Assembly (NCBI GenBank): GCA_938034905.1
Contig: CALHLF010000007.1
Coordinates: forward strand, 1 to 53,474
DNA from: an uncultured bacterium
GTDB lineage: Bacteria; Dictyoglomota; Dictyoglomia; Dictyoglomales; Dictyoglomaceae
Reading direction: 5' to 3'
DNA length: 53,474 bases
The position numbers and the translations under genes were made by a program. The notes beneath the pieces are model-generated. The model worked only from the letters and a program-made list of their open reading frames with translations. It was not told the DNA's origin and searched no databases. Positions 25,174 through 34,506 of the stretch are shown one piece after another. Position 1 is the stretch's first letter, and every line of letters starts with the position of its first letter.

Positions 25174-26631
25174 CTAATCCTCCTCAAATAAGATTTTAAG
25201 GTGATTTTCAATATTTTCTTCTACAAACTTATAATGCTCTTTTTCATACTTATCTAAAAGATCGTATATTTCTTTTTTCTTCTCATCCAAAAGAATCCCA
25301 TAGGATATATGAAAGAGTTGTTTTACTTCTGGTTTTTCAAAAAACTCTAAGGGATCCCCTACAATCTCCTTAGGAAAATCTTCTTTCTTTATAGATACTT
25401 TATAAGCCTTTTTACTCTCCTCTAAATTTTCCAAGGAGATAGCGTAAAGCTCAGAAAATAAAGATGGATCAAATTTTGCGATAACTTTTACTCCTTGAAG
25501 CCAGCTGGTTCCTGAGGTTTTTATATGAAAATTATTGTTGGTAATATCTGAAAATATCTTATATATACTGAATTTATCACTTCCAGAATGTAAACTTAAT
25601 CTATACCCTTCAAGTTTTTGAGAAAGGAGATAATGCTTTTTTAATTCTGTGGAAAAAACATTAATATCCCCTTGATAGTCCAATGCCTTTTGAAACTCTC
25701 CCGGAAATTTAGGTGCCAAACTCCAAAAATCTATTCCCTTTTCATGGAGATATTCTACAACAAATAAATGGTCCTCTAAGGTTGTATCCCTTTCTCCTTC
25801 ATCTATAGACACCTCTAAATCAAAATCTCTCACTTTTTCCTTTAAAACTTTATACACATTCTCTATAAAATCCAATCCCCTTTCATATATAATTGCAGAT
25901 TCACAAAGCTTTTCCTCATTAAACTCATAATATTCTTGAGAGGATATATTTATTTTTTTGCCCTTATACCTATTGATAATTTTTTTGCTCAAAGAAGAAA
26001 TTTTTCTAAATCTTTCTTGAAGTTCTCTTTTTTCGCGATTTTCAATTTTTTCTAAAAAATCACTAATATCTAAAGTGTACATAGAAAATCCTGCTTTTAT
26101 ACTTTCTTCTAAATAATTTTCATCCTTTATATGATCCGCATCTGCTCCAAATTTTCCATCATATCCTGACTCTAAGACTCCTAAAATTCCCTTTAAGAGA
26201 ACATCTTTAAAATCTCTTTTGGTTTTTAAAAGCTCCCGAGGAGATTGTTGTGATATAACAGGAAATACTGGATAATTTTTTAAAACCCTTAAATGAGAGG
26301 AAGATACAAGTCCCAGTCTATCTCCAGTTCCAAAAGATGTTTTCTTATCACAGGGAGATGGGGAAATATTCGTTATTTCTTTAAGTTTTAAGTAATTTTC
26401 AAAGGATAAAGGATAAAAATTAAGATAGGATTTTAAAGATTCTAAAAATAAATCACAAGAGTAATGAGGTTCTGATAGATAAAAAGTATTTTCCTTCTTT
26501 AAAATTCCTAATTTCTTTTCTCCTTTAATTTTAGCTATAAATAGGAATGTATTTTCCTTAATTTCCCTTAGAGAATCCTTATAAAGTTCCCAGTTATATC
26601 CTTTTAAAAACTTTTCCAATTCTTCCAGCAT
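25174..26631 (-). CDS. uxaE: Tagaturonate epimerase (UxaE type)
   Basis: 485 aa from ATG at 26631. I chose this over an ATG 39 nt upstream because GGAGG sits 7 nt before it. It matches the TIM-barrel family whose Thermotoga member interconverts tagaturonate and fructuronate. Segments include SFGTGDRLGLVSSSHLRVLK, DFKDVLLKGILGVLESGYDGKFGADADHIKDENYLEESIKAGFSMYTLDISDF, and SLHSGSDKFSIYKIFSDITNNNFHIKTSGTSWLQG. Conserved His, Asp and Glu here could hold the metal. It heads the minus-strand operon. Upstream, TTTGTATATAAACAAA (near 26655-26671) is a possible operator half-palindrome. Confidence 0.88.
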   Translation of the reverse strand: MLEELEKFLKGYNWELYKDSLREIKENTFLFIAKIKGEKKLGILKKENTFYLSEPHYSCDLFLESLKSYLNFYPLSFENYLKLKEITNISPSPCDKKTSFGTGDRLGLVSSSHLRVLKNYPVFPVISQQSPRELLKTKRDFKDVLLKGILGVLESGYDGKFGADADHIKDENYLEESIKAGFSMYTLDISDFLEKIENREKRELQERFRKISSLSKKIINRYKGKKINISSQEYYEFNEEKLCESAIIYERGLDFIENVYKVLKEKVRDFDLEVSIDEGERDTTLEDHLFVVEYLHEKGIDFWSLAPKFPGEFQKALDYQGDINVFSTELKKHYLLSQKLEGYRLSLHSGSDKFSIYKIFSDITNNNFHIKTSGTSWLQGVKVIAKFDPSLFSELYAISLENLEESKKAYKVSIKKEDFPKEIVGDPLEFFEKPEVKQLFHISYGILLDEKKKEIYDLLDKYEKEHYKFVEENIENHLKILFEED

Positions 26632-26797
26632 ATTTATCCTCCAGAAATTTTTGTTTTTGTATATAAACAAAAAAATATATTTAAATAAAGTGTATCATAG
26701 TTTATCCATTCTTACAAGAAAAATTATCTACTGCAGGATAATTGAGCCTCTCCTTCAAAGGAGGTAAAGATATTTTTTTCTTTTAAAGATAAAATTA

Positions 26798-27279
26798 TTA
26801 ATTAGAGTATAAGAAACATTTCACATATCTATCATCTACCAAAAAGACAGGGGGTTCCTGATTTGTACAGATATCCATAACCTTTGGACATCTAAGGGAA
26901 AATTTACAGCCTTTCTTAGCAAACTCAACTGATTCTTCAATAGATGCTGAAATCTCTACTTTTTTACCTAATACTTCTTTATCCGAAACCCTTGGCCTTA
27001 AAATTGAACTTCTTAAAAGTTGAGCATAGGATGTATGGGTCATATATACTATGCTCAAGTTTTTTTATCTTTAAGTTCTTTAAATAAATTAAGTATTGAA
27101 ACTCTCAAGGATACATCTAACATAGAAATAGGTTCATCTGCTACCAATAAAATGGGATTAAGAATTAAGGCTCTAGCAAGGGCTAACCTTTGTAGCTGAC
27201 CGCCAGAAAATTCATAGGGATATTTCCCTTTTACCTCTTTTATTATTTTAGCAGTATCATAAAGATAGGAATCAACTCT
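26798..27279 (-). pseudogene. Relic of oligopeptide ABC ATPase (OppF/DppF type)
   Basis: The minus strand first reads [39 protein letters not shown] and then [33 protein letters not shown], that is, the signature motif and Walker B of an oligopeptide ABC ATPase. The frame then breaks in an A7 run near 27062 and continues one base off as [24 protein letters not shown], ending GCKFSLRCPKVMDICTNQEPPVFLV, the oligopeptide-type C-terminal Cys domain. MTH is fused directly to SYAQLL, so about 35 residues after the H-loop are deleted. The Walker A half is absent. Three lesions make this a clear relic. A 5' stop at 27282-27280 marks its upstream limit. Confidence 0.88.
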
Positions 27280-27296
27280 TTACCAAGTGCCTAAAA

Positions 27297-27307
27297 TTGT
27301 CTGACCA
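27297..27307. promoter_or_regulatory. Possible weak GntR operator upstream of aldose epimerase
   Basis: TTGTCTGACCA differs at two positions from the TGGTCTAACCA operator found twice near the GntR gene. It lies about 80 bp before the aldose epimerase start. No good promoter is visible around it. Confidence 0.3.
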
Positions 27308-27389
27308 AATTAAAATTTAACTAAATTATTTAATTTGCATATATTCAGGAAAATTATTAATATATAAATAAAAAAGGAGGAGTATTTTT

Positions 27390-28451
27390 ATGATGGACAT
27401 ATATATAGAAAGATCTTTTTATGGGATTACAGAAGAAGGTATTCCTGTGGATCAGTATACATTGATAAACAAAAATGGATTAATTATTAAAATAATAACC
27501 TATGGGGCAACTATCACTGAACTTTGGGTTCCTGATAGAAATGGAGTTTTAGGAGACATTGTTTTAGGTTTTGATACCCTTTGTGAATACGAGAATCCCA
27601 ATAATCCATATTTAGGATGTATAGTGGGAAGATATGCAAATAGGATTGCTAAAGGAAGATTTAATATTGACGGAATTTCTTATCAACTTGCTTTAAATAA
27701 TGGTGAAAATTCTCTTCATGGAGGAATTAAAGGTTTTCATAGAAAAGTTTTTAAAGCTATACCTATGAAGCTTCCTTCAGGTCCAGCATTAAGATTGAAA
27801 TATTTAAGCCATGATGGAGAGGAAGGCTATCCTGGAAATCTCGATATTTCAGTAACATATATACTTAGTAACAATAATGAGCTTGTTATTGAATATATTG
27901 CTACCACTGATAAACCAACAATAATAAATTTGACTAATCATTCTTATTTTAATCTTTTGGGAGAGGGTTCTTACGATATATTAGATCATGAGCTTGCAAT
28001 TTTAGCTGATAGTTATACACCAGTAGATAATAATTTAATTCCTACAGGAGAAATTGTACCTGTTGAAAATACCCCTTTAGATTTTAGAACTCCAAGAAAA
28101 ATAGGTGAAAGAATAAAAGAACTAAAGTATCCTCCCTTCAATGGGTATGATCATAATTTTGTGCTTAGAAATCAAAAGGGAGAACTTTCCTTATGTGCCA
28201 CTGTTTACGAGCCTAAAAGTGGAAGATTAATGGAAGTCTATACAACACAACCTGGAGTTCAGCTTTATACTGGGAATTGGTTAAATATAAAAGGGAAGGG
28301 CGGAAAATATTATAGGGAACATTTTGGTTTTTGTCTTGAGACTCAACATTATCCCGACTCTCCTAATCATCCTAATTTTCCCAATGTTATTCTCCGCCCT
28401 CAAGAAATATATAAAGAGATTACAATCTATAAATTTTTAACAAAAATTTAA
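27390..28451 (+). CDS. galM: Aldose 1-epimerase (mutarotase)
   Basis: 353 aa, the usual GalM length. It interconverts alpha and beta anomers of aldoses. Motifs are KIITYGATITELWVPDRNG, YLGCIVGRYANRIAKGRF, NNGENSLHGGIKGFHRKVF with catalytic His, SHDGEEGYPGNLDISVTY, TNHSYFNLLG with the second catalytic His, and a C-terminal FCLETQHYPDSPN with catalytic Glu. The ATG follows a GGAGG site. It lies convergent with the GH127 gene, which releases arabinose, so it may act on arabinose or galactose. Confidence 0.93.
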   Translation: MMDIYIERSFYGITEEGIPVDQYTLINKNGLIIKIITYGATITELWVPDRNGVLGDIVLGFDTLCEYENPNNPYLGCIVGRYANRIAKGRFNIDGISYQLALNNGENSLHGGIKGFHRKVFKAIPMKLPSGPALRLKYLSHDGEEGYPGNLDISVTYILSNNNELVIEYIATTDKPTIINLTNHSYFNLLGEGSYDILDHELAILADSYTPVDNNLIPTGEIVPVENTPLDFRTPRKIGERIKELKYPPFNGYDHNFVLRNQKGELSLCATVYEPKSGRLMEVYTTQPGVQLYTGNWLNIKGKGGKYYREHFGFCLETQHYPDSPNHPNFPNVILRPQEIYKEITIYKFLTKI

Positions 28452-28464
28452 GTTTAATAAAGTT

Positions 28465-30318
28465 TTATACTTTTCTTATCCATACCTGCATAGGCCCAGG
28501 CTCTCTATTGGCCCATGCAAAATATGGAATTGCATTAAATTCTACTTCCTCCCTCTTTGAATTTATCTCTTTTAAAGAATTATATAAATTTCTTCTCCAG
28601 ATATTTGTCTCTACAATACTACCTTTTCCTTTAACCACTACAATTCCTCCCAAGATAGGTTCGAAAGAGGAAGTTAATGGAGAATTAGTAAATACTTCAA
28701 GATCACATATATTAAAAGAATTATCCACCTGTTCTAAGCAGTAAACTATTGGTCCTCTTTTGATGGCTACTCTTCCTATATTATTAATAACCTTTGGATT
28801 AGAAACCACAAATTCAGGTTCCATAAAAAGATTTAATTTTAAAATATCCCCCTTCTCCCATGATCTTTCTACTTTGACATATCCATTAACTATATTGAGA
28901 GAAATTTCTTGCTCATTTATAAATAAAGAATATTTCTTACACCAGCTGGGAATTCTCAAGAAAATACTATATTCTCCATCAGTATTGATATGAAATTCTA
29001 CTAATCCATCCCAAGGATACTGAGTTTTAACTTCAAGTTCTATTTCTCTTCCATCCCAATCTATAAGAGCAATATTAGAGGTATAAAGATGCACCCAAAT
29101 TCCATCAAAGGAGGTGGAGTATATATATCCAGGGAGACTTGCAATTAGTCTTGCAATATTGGGAGGACAACAGGCACAGGCAAACCATTTTTGTCTTCTA
29201 TGTCTTCCATTATCTGCTAATGGGTTTACATAGAAATATGTTTTTCCATCTAAGGAAATTCCAGAAAGAAGGCCATTATATAAGACAAGTTCCATTATAT
29301 CTCCAAATCTTCCTTCACAAGATGCAAGAAGCATTCTATAATTCCACATAAAGTTTGCTATAGCAGCGCAAGTTTCTGCATAAGCAGTTTCATTAGGTAA
29401 TTCATATTCCTCTCCAAAAGCTTCTCCTTCATATCTTGATCCAGCCCCGCCTGTTATATACATCTTTCTTTCTACAAAATTATGCCATAGTCTTTCTAAA
29501 GCATTTAAAAGAGAAAGTTCTCCTGTTTCTATAAAGAGGTCTGTTGCTCCACAATTTAAATAAAGAGACCTTACTGCATGCCCCACAATTTCATCTAACT
29601 CCCTAAAGGGTTTATGGTCAATATGATAAAGATCTCCCCCTACAAGACCCTTTCCTCTTTCATCAATAAAGAATTTAGCTAACTTAAGATATTTAAAATC
29701 TTTTGTTTCCCTGTACAACTCTACTAATGCCATTTCAATCTCAGGGTGTCCTGAAGTACCCTCTCTTTTGTCTACTCCAAAAACTGAGTCTATATGATCT
29801 GCAAATTTAATGGCAATATCTAAGAGATTTCTTTTCCCTGTTGCTCTATGATGAGCTACTCCTGCTTGAATTAAATGACCTGCACAATAAAGTTCATGAA
29901 GATCCTTAAGATTACTCCATCGATCCTTCTTTTTTTCAAAAGTAAAATAAGTATCAAGATATCCGTCTTCATCTTGAGCAAGTTTTATCTCTTCAATTAC
30001 ATCATCCAAAAGTTTTTCTAATTTTTTATCTCTTTCCCACATGAGGGAAAAAGAAACTGCTTCTATCCATTTGTATACATCAGTATCATTAAAGAAAAAT
30101 CCAAAATAATCTCCCTGAATTTTTCCACTTGCCCTCCTAAAATTATTTATCCTCTGGGTTTGCTCTAAAAGCTCATATTGGGTTGGTATTGTTACTTCTC
30201 TAACAACTTTTACCCTTTCTGCTAAAAGTCCATCAGTAAATTTTACAGAGGAAATGGAAACAGGACGAAGTTTAGAGTATGGACTATTAGAGGTGTCGAT
30301 AACATAAGCACGATTCAT
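28465..30318 (-). CDS. GH127 beta-L-arabinofuranosidase
   Basis: 617 aa from ATG at 30318. I chose this over an ATG 33 nt upstream because AGGAGG precedes it by 7 nt. The (alpha/alpha)6 barrel is followed by beta-sandwich domains. AYAETCAAIANFMWNYRML carries the likely catalytic Glu, and CACCPPNIARLIASLPGYIYS carries the Cys cluster that binds zinc and the nucleophilic Cys of this family. No signal peptide is seen, so it is cytoplasmic and acts on imported arabino-oligosaccharides. It follows the transporter genes at a 34-bp gap and is probably cotranscribed. Confidence 0.9.
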   Translation of the reverse strand: MNRAYVIDTSNSPYSKLRPVSISSVKFTDGLLAERVKVVREVTIPTQYELLEQTQRINNFRRASGKIQGDYFGFFFNDTDVYKWIEAVSFSLMWERDKKLEKLLDDVIEEIKLAQDEDGYLDTYFTFEKKKDRWSNLKDLHELYCAGHLIQAGVAHHRATGKRNLLDIAIKFADHIDSVFGVDKREGTSGHPEIEMALVELYRETKDFKYLKLAKFFIDERGKGLVGGDLYHIDHKPFRELDEIVGHAVRSLYLNCGATDLFIETGELSLLNALERLWHNFVERKMYITGGAGSRYEGEAFGEEYELPNETAYAETCAAIANFMWNYRMLLASCEGRFGDIMELVLYNGLLSGISLDGKTYFYVNPLADNGRHRRQKWFACACCPPNIARLIASLPGYIYSTSFDGIWVHLYTSNIALIDWDGREIELEVKTQYPWDGLVEFHINTDGEYSIFLRIPSWCKKYSLFINEQEISLNIVNGYVKVERSWEKGDILKLNLFMEPEFVVSNPKVINNIGRVAIKRGPIVYCLEQVDNSFNICDLEVFTNSPLTSSFEPILGGIVVVKGKGSIVETNIWRRNLYNSLKEINSKREEVEFNAIPYFAWANREPGPMQVWIRKV

Positions 30319-30352
30319 AAACTTCCTCCTCCTATAATATACAAATTTCAAA

Positions 30353-31183
30353 TTATCCTCTTAAACCTGTTAAAGTTATTCCTTGTACAAAAAATCTTTG
30401 TCCTATGAAAAATAGAATTAATGGTGGTAACGTCACTACAACTGAAGCTGCCATTAGATAATTCCATTGTCCAGTATAAGTAGATACAAAATTTGCAAGG
30501 GCTACCGCAAGGGTATATTTTTCGGTACTATTTAGATAGACCACAGGACCCAACACATCTCCCCAAACTCCCATAAAGGTAAATATAGAAACAGTTAATA
30601 AAGCAGGCTTAGAAAGGGGTAATACAATTTGGAAAAGAACCCTTAATGGGGATGCTCCATCAATATATGCAGATTCATCAAGTTCATAAGGGATGGTTAA
30701 AAAGAATTGTCTAAGTAGAAAAATATTAAACATTCCTCCCCCAAACCAAGCAGGAATTATTAATGGTCTATAGGTATCAATAGATTTTAAAGCCTTCCAA
30801 AGAATAAAAGTAGGGATTAATGTAACTGCATATGGTACCATTAAGGCAGTTAAAAGTAAAATAAAAAGTAAATCTCTTCCCTTCCATCTTAAACGACTAA
30901 AAGAAAATGCAACTATAGTGGAGGTAAGAAGAACTCCAAGTTCCACAAGAAAGACTATAGTTAAATTATTTAAAAAATATCTTCCAAAGGGGTAAACACT
31001 TAATGCTTCTTTATAATTTTGCCATCTAAAAGGTTTAGGAATCCATTCTGGAGGTAATATGAATATTTGTCCTGTCTCCATAAAAGAGCTTCTTAGTAGC
31101 CATATGAAAGGAAGGGCAAAAATTAAAGAGCTCAAGATAATAAAAATATACAGTAATACTTTTCCAATTATCCTTTTATTCAT
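30353..31183 (-). CDS. Sugar ABC permease, MalG type
   Basis: 276 aa with six membrane helices. EAA loop: PYELDESAYIDGASPLRVLFQIVLP (about residues 167-191); E and S replace the usual EAA there. C-terminus FFVQGITLTGLRG is typical. It follows the MalF-type gene with a 5-bp gap. Confidence 0.92.
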   Translation of the reverse strand: MNKRIIGKVLLYIFIILSSLIFALPFIWLLRSSFMETGQIFILPPEWIPKPFRWQNYKEALSVYPFGRYFLNNLTIVFLVELGVLLTSTIVAFSFSRLRWKGRDLLFILLLTALMVPYAVTLIPTFILWKALKSIDTYRPLIIPAWFGGGMFNIFLLRQFFLTIPYELDESAYIDGASPLRVLFQIVLPLSKPALLTVSIFTFMGVWGDVLGPVVYLNSTEKYTLAVALANFVSTYTGQWNYLMAASVVVTLPPLILFFIGQRFFVQGITLTGLRG

Positions 31184-31188
31184 AATAG

Positions 31189-32070
31189 TTATCTCCCTTT
31201 CTCAGCTTCATAATAAACCCAAAAAGGAGCAGTTTTAAAAATTAATATAGTAAGTCCAAGAATTATAAGGAAAAATATTGTAGATATGGCACAGGCATAT
31301 CCCATTTTTCCATATCTAAAGGCATTTTGATAAATATAATAAACTACAAAGGTGCTTGCATAGTTTGGCCCTCCATTAGTCATAACATAAGGTTGGACAA
31401 ATCCTTGTAATGCTCCAATTAGTCCCATTACTGTTTGGAAGAAGAAGGTTGGAGTCATCATAGGAACAGTTATATATCTGAATCTATGCCACCAATTACC
31501 TCCATCAATAGATACTGCTTCATAAAGTTGTTGAGGAATTCCCTGAAGACCAGCAAGGAATATTACCATAATATATCCCATTTGCCATGCACTCATAAGA
31601 ATAAGGGAAGGGATTACCTGATTTTCATTATATATCCATTCAAAAGTAGGAAGTCTTAAGGTTTGTAAAATGCTATTTAAAAGACCGAAGGTGGGATTAA
31701 AAAGCCAAAGCCAAATCACCGAGTTAGCAATGGCAGGGACAATAGCAGGGAGAAAGAAAATAGTTCTAAATAGGGATTTAAATCTTATACTTTGATTTAG
31801 TAAAAGGGCAGTGATAAAGGCTGTTATACCAGAGCTAATAACACTTCCAATACCAAAATAAAAAGTAACCCATAAGGATTTTTTAAATATAAAATCATCA
31901 AAAAGTTCTTTAAAATTTTCTATTCCTACAAATCTTGGATTTCCTGCTATACCCCAATCAGTAAAGGCAAGGGTAAAAGAGGCAACCATAGGACCAAAAT
32001 TCCAAAGAAAATATCCTAAAATACCTAAAATTGCAAGCATAATTCCCCATCTTGTTTCCATCTTCCTCAT
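31189..32070 (-). CDS. Sugar ABC permease, MalF type
   Basis: 293 aa from ATG at 32070 (MRKMETRWG). A GTG 9 nt upstream abuts the AAGGAAGG ribosome site and is too close to be used. Six membrane helices; EAA loop PQQLYEAVSIDGGNWWHRFRYITVP near residues 190-215. With the next permease it forms the channel for the binding protein upstream. Substrate may be arabino-oligosaccharides judging by the GH127 gene in the same operon. Confidence 0.9.
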   Translation of the reverse strand: MRKMETRWGIMLAILGILGYFLWNFGPMVASFTLAFTDWGIAGNPRFVGIENFKELFDDFIFKKSLWVTFYFGIGSVISSGITAFITALLLNQSIRFKSLFRTIFFLPAIVPAIANSVIWLWLFNPTFGLLNSILQTLRLPTFEWIYNENQVIPSLILMSAWQMGYIMVIFLAGLQGIPQQLYEAVSIDGGNWWHRFRYITVPMMTPTFFFQTVMGLIGALQGFVQPYVMTNGGPNYASTFVVYYIYQNAFRYGKMGYACAISTIFFLIILGLTILIFKTAPFWVYYEAEKGR

Positions 32071-32101
32071 TTTTGGCACCTTCCTTTATATTAAAAATAA
32101 A

Positions 32102-32125
32102 GGGGGCATCTTAGTAGATGCCCCC
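32102..32125 (-). terminator. Intercistronic hairpin after binding-protein gene
   Basis: GGGGGCATCT (32102-32111) and AGATGCCCCC (32116-32125) form a perfect 10-bp stem around TAGT. The minus strand continues with TTTATTTTTAA, so partial termination is likely between the binding-protein and permease genes. Confidence 0.75.
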
Positions 32126-32134
32126 ATAAGCTTA

Positions 32135-33505
32135 TTATTTATCATATCTTCCTGCCAACAATGGTGCAATCTTTTTTGCAATTTCATCGCATGCGGACTG
32201 AACACTAATTTTTCCAAGAAATGCATTGGAAAGTTCTTGATACATTATGTCATTTATCTTATCAAAGTTTCTCAAGTAATATACTGGAACTGGTTTAGCA
32301 TATTTTAATGTATAGTCTATAACTGCTTCTTTATACTCTGGAGGATGTATCCCTGTATCTTCTATCCATTTCTTTATATATTCAGGATCTGTATACCACC
32401 ATTTTTGAATAGGCATCCAAAGACCAGTTCTTATTAATTCTATTACTGTTTCACTATTGTTTAAGAATTTATAGAATTTCCATGCTGCATCTAAAACTTC
32501 AGGTTTATCCTTCACTGCTTTAGTATATATTCCTATAGGATTTCCAATTACTCCTGTCACAGGTCTTTTCAATATTGGTAAAGGTGCAACTCCCAATTTT
32601 AATTGGCCTGCCTTAACTAATCTACCCAGCTCTAAAAGAGACCATTGCCCATCTATAACCATTGCTACCCTTTTGGTTTGAAGAGCTATATGATAAGCAG
32701 GTAATGCCCCCAATTGAGCAGGTGTAGGTGCCACTTTATATTTATAGATTAAATCTACGAGGGCTTGAAGTCCTTCTACTGCTTCCTTTTTATTTATTGT
32801 AGGGATTCTTCCAGTGGGATCGCATAAATCTCCCCCATTGGACCAAATGAATGGGAACCAAACCATATACCAGTTTCCAAAAGCAACCCCAAAGGTCTGA
32901 ACTTTATTATGATCAAAACCAGGTTCATTGGGATGTTTACCATTTACATCAACCGTTAATTTTGTTGCTGTATCTACAAATTTCTTCCAAGTCCATTTTG
33001 TAGGATCTGTAGGTGGGTAGGGAACTCCTGCCTTATCAAAAATTTCCTTGTTGTACCATATAATCATTACCTCTGCTGCAACACTGGTCCCTAAGGTTTT
33101 CCTTTTCTTATCATACCAGAAAGCAATGGATGGAAGTCTATTCTCCATTTTTATTGCAGGATCTGGATCTTTCCTGATGAGGGGTAGGATATCAAGAAGT
33201 TCTCCTTTTTCTGCCCAGTCCAAAGCAATAGTTTCCATTGTGTATCCTAAGGTAGGAGGAGCTCCCCCAGCTAACATTGCACTAACCTTTGCGATGTACT
33301 CTCCCCATGGTATATGCATTGCTTTTACAGTTATCCCAGGATTATTCTTTTCAAAGATTTTTGCTACTTCTGGCATTACCTTTGCCTCTTCAGGTCCACC
33401 CCAAAAAGTAAAAACAATTTCAACAGGTTTTTGAGCGATGCCTGGGAGAGATAGAAGAAGGGAAAAAATTAATAAAAGAAAACTGATTTTAACTAAAAGT
33501 CTCAG
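32135..33505 (-). CDS. Sugar ABC solute-binding protein, apparent CTG start
   Basis: 456 aa if begun at CTG (33505-33503). The mature family-1 protein starts at about residue 26 (QKPVEIVFTFWGGPEEAKVMPEVAKIF). The first in-frame ATG (33376) lies well inside it and would remove the signal peptide. Upstream of that ATG the frame encodes an excellent signal peptide, RLLVKISFLLLIFSLLLSLPGIA. It is bounded by TAA at 33511-33509, so CTG is the only candidate start; GGGGG lies about 7 nt before it. Either CTG is really used or an ATG/TTG has mutated. The gene lies in an operon with two permeases and GH127. A GntR operator sits in its promoter. Confidence 0.85.
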   Translation of the reverse strand: MRLLVKISFLLLIFSLLLSLPGIAQKPVEIVFTFWGGPEEAKVMPEVAKIFEKNNPGITVKAMHIPWGEYIAKVSAMLAGGAPPTLGYTMETIALDWAEKGELLDILPLIRKDPDPAIKMENRLPSIAFWYDKKRKTLGTSVAAEVMIIWYNKEIFDKAGVPYPPTDPTKWTWKKFVDTATKLTVDVNGKHPNEPGFDHNKVQTFGVAFGNWYMVWFPFIWSNGGDLCDPTGRIPTINKKEAVEGLQALVDLIYKYKVAPTPAQLGALPAYHIALQTKRVAMVIDGQWSLLELGRLVKAGQLKLGVAPLPILKRPVTGVIGNPIGIYTKAVKDKPEVLDAAWKFYKFLNNSETVIELIRTGLWMPIQKWWYTDPEYIKKWIEDTGIHPPEYKEAVIDYTLKYAKPVPVYYLRNFDKINDIMYQELSNAFLGKISVQSACDEIAKKIAPLLAGRYDK

Positions 33506-33602
33506 TTTTTAACCCCCTTTTAAAATGGACTTTAAATAGGAAAAAAATTATCTATTTTATCACCTCCAATTGATTATATAATCTTATTATCTTCTGATAA
33601 AA

Positions 33603-33643
33603 TGGTCTAACCAATTATATTATCTTTAAATAACCTTTGTCAA
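33603..33643 (-). promoter_or_regulatory. Promoter with GntR operator for the GH127 transporter operon
   Basis: On the minus strand TTGACA (33643-33638) and TATAAT (33619-33614) are 18 bp apart. The operator TGGTCTAACCA (33603-33613), a TGGT-N3-ACCA inverted repeat, directly abuts the -10 box and would cover the transcription start. The same 11 bp occurs in the GntR gene promoter with the same placement. Confidence 0.8.
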
Positions 33644-33659
33644 TATACTATTTAAAAAA

Positions 33660-34496
33660 TTATTTCCTGTTCTTTATTACAGGATATAAATATCTTAAAC
33701 CTAAAGTAGTAAGGATTATACTTCCACCCAAAAGAGAATATTCCCCAGGTGTTTCTCCTATAGCAAGAAACACCCATATAGGATTAAGAATAGGTTCTAT
33801 CATAGGAATAAGTGCACCTTCAATAGCCGAAACCTCTCTTATAGCAATAGAATAAAGAATATAGGAAATTCCTAACTGAATCGTCCCTAAAAGGATTAAT
33901 CCTAAAATACTTTTTAAACTTAATCCATTAAAATTTTCTAATATAAAGGGAAGTCCTATAAGAGCAGTAAGAATATTTCCCCATAGTACTGAATATAGAG
34001 GGAGACCTTCCTTTTGTTTTCTCATAAAAACAATAAAAAATGCAAAACTGATTCCACTTAATATAGCCATTATATTTCCAATAAAATTTACAAACTGAAG
34101 TTTATCAAGGAAAAAAACATATATTCCTGCTAACATTAAAAACATGACAAGCCAGTCTATCTTTTCTACTTTTTCCTTTAAAATTGGTTTACTTAGAAGG
34201 GCAACATAGAGTGGAGCACCATATTGCAAAAGTATTGCATTAGCCGCAGTAGTAAATTTATTTGCTAATACAAAGAGAATAACCGTTCCAGCATAAAATA
34301 TTGCTCCTAAGATTTGGAGAGAATTAAAAGATGTTTGAACTTTTTTTAAATAAATTAATATTATTAAGCTTGCTATTGCACTTCTTGTTCCTGCAATTGC
34401 TATTGGATGCCAATCTACTATTTTAATTAAAACACCGCCTAAACTCCATAGGACTGCAGATAGAATTAAAAAAAATATTGCCTTTTTCTTTTTCAT
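33660..34496 (-). CDS. EamA/DMT-family transporter
   Basis: 278 aa with about ten membrane helices in two EamA repeats. The first repeat spans about residues 5-130 (SAVLWSLGGVLIKIVDWHPIAIAGTRSAIASLIILIY). The second spans about 140-275 (NIMAILSGISFAFFIVFMRKQ, EGALIPMIEPILNPIWVFLAIGE). Substrates of the family include sugars, amino acids and metabolites. Here it follows the GntR gene by 10 bp, so it likely belongs to that regulator's unit and may export or import a uronate- or sugar-related molecule. Confidence 0.88.
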   Translation of the reverse strand: MKKKKAIFFLILSAVLWSLGGVLIKIVDWHPIAIAGTRSAIASLIILIYLKKVQTSFNSLQILGAIFYAGTVILFVLANKFTTAANAILLQYGAPLYVALLSKPILKEKVEKIDWLVMFLMLAGIYVFFLDKLQFVNFIGNIMAILSGISFAFFIVFMRKQKEGLPLYSVLWGNILTALIGLPFILENFNGLSLKSILGLILLGTIQLGISYILYSIAIREVSAIEGALIPMIEPILNPIWVFLAIGETPGEYSLLGGSIILTTLGLRYLYPVIKNRK

Positions 34497-34506
34497 TAGA
34501 TTTTAT

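Noticed and set aside
26740-26785. Hairpin CTCCT-AGGAG followed by a T-run as a terminator
   Set aside because: The stem is only about 5 bp and no plus-strand gene ends before it, so it is probably chance.
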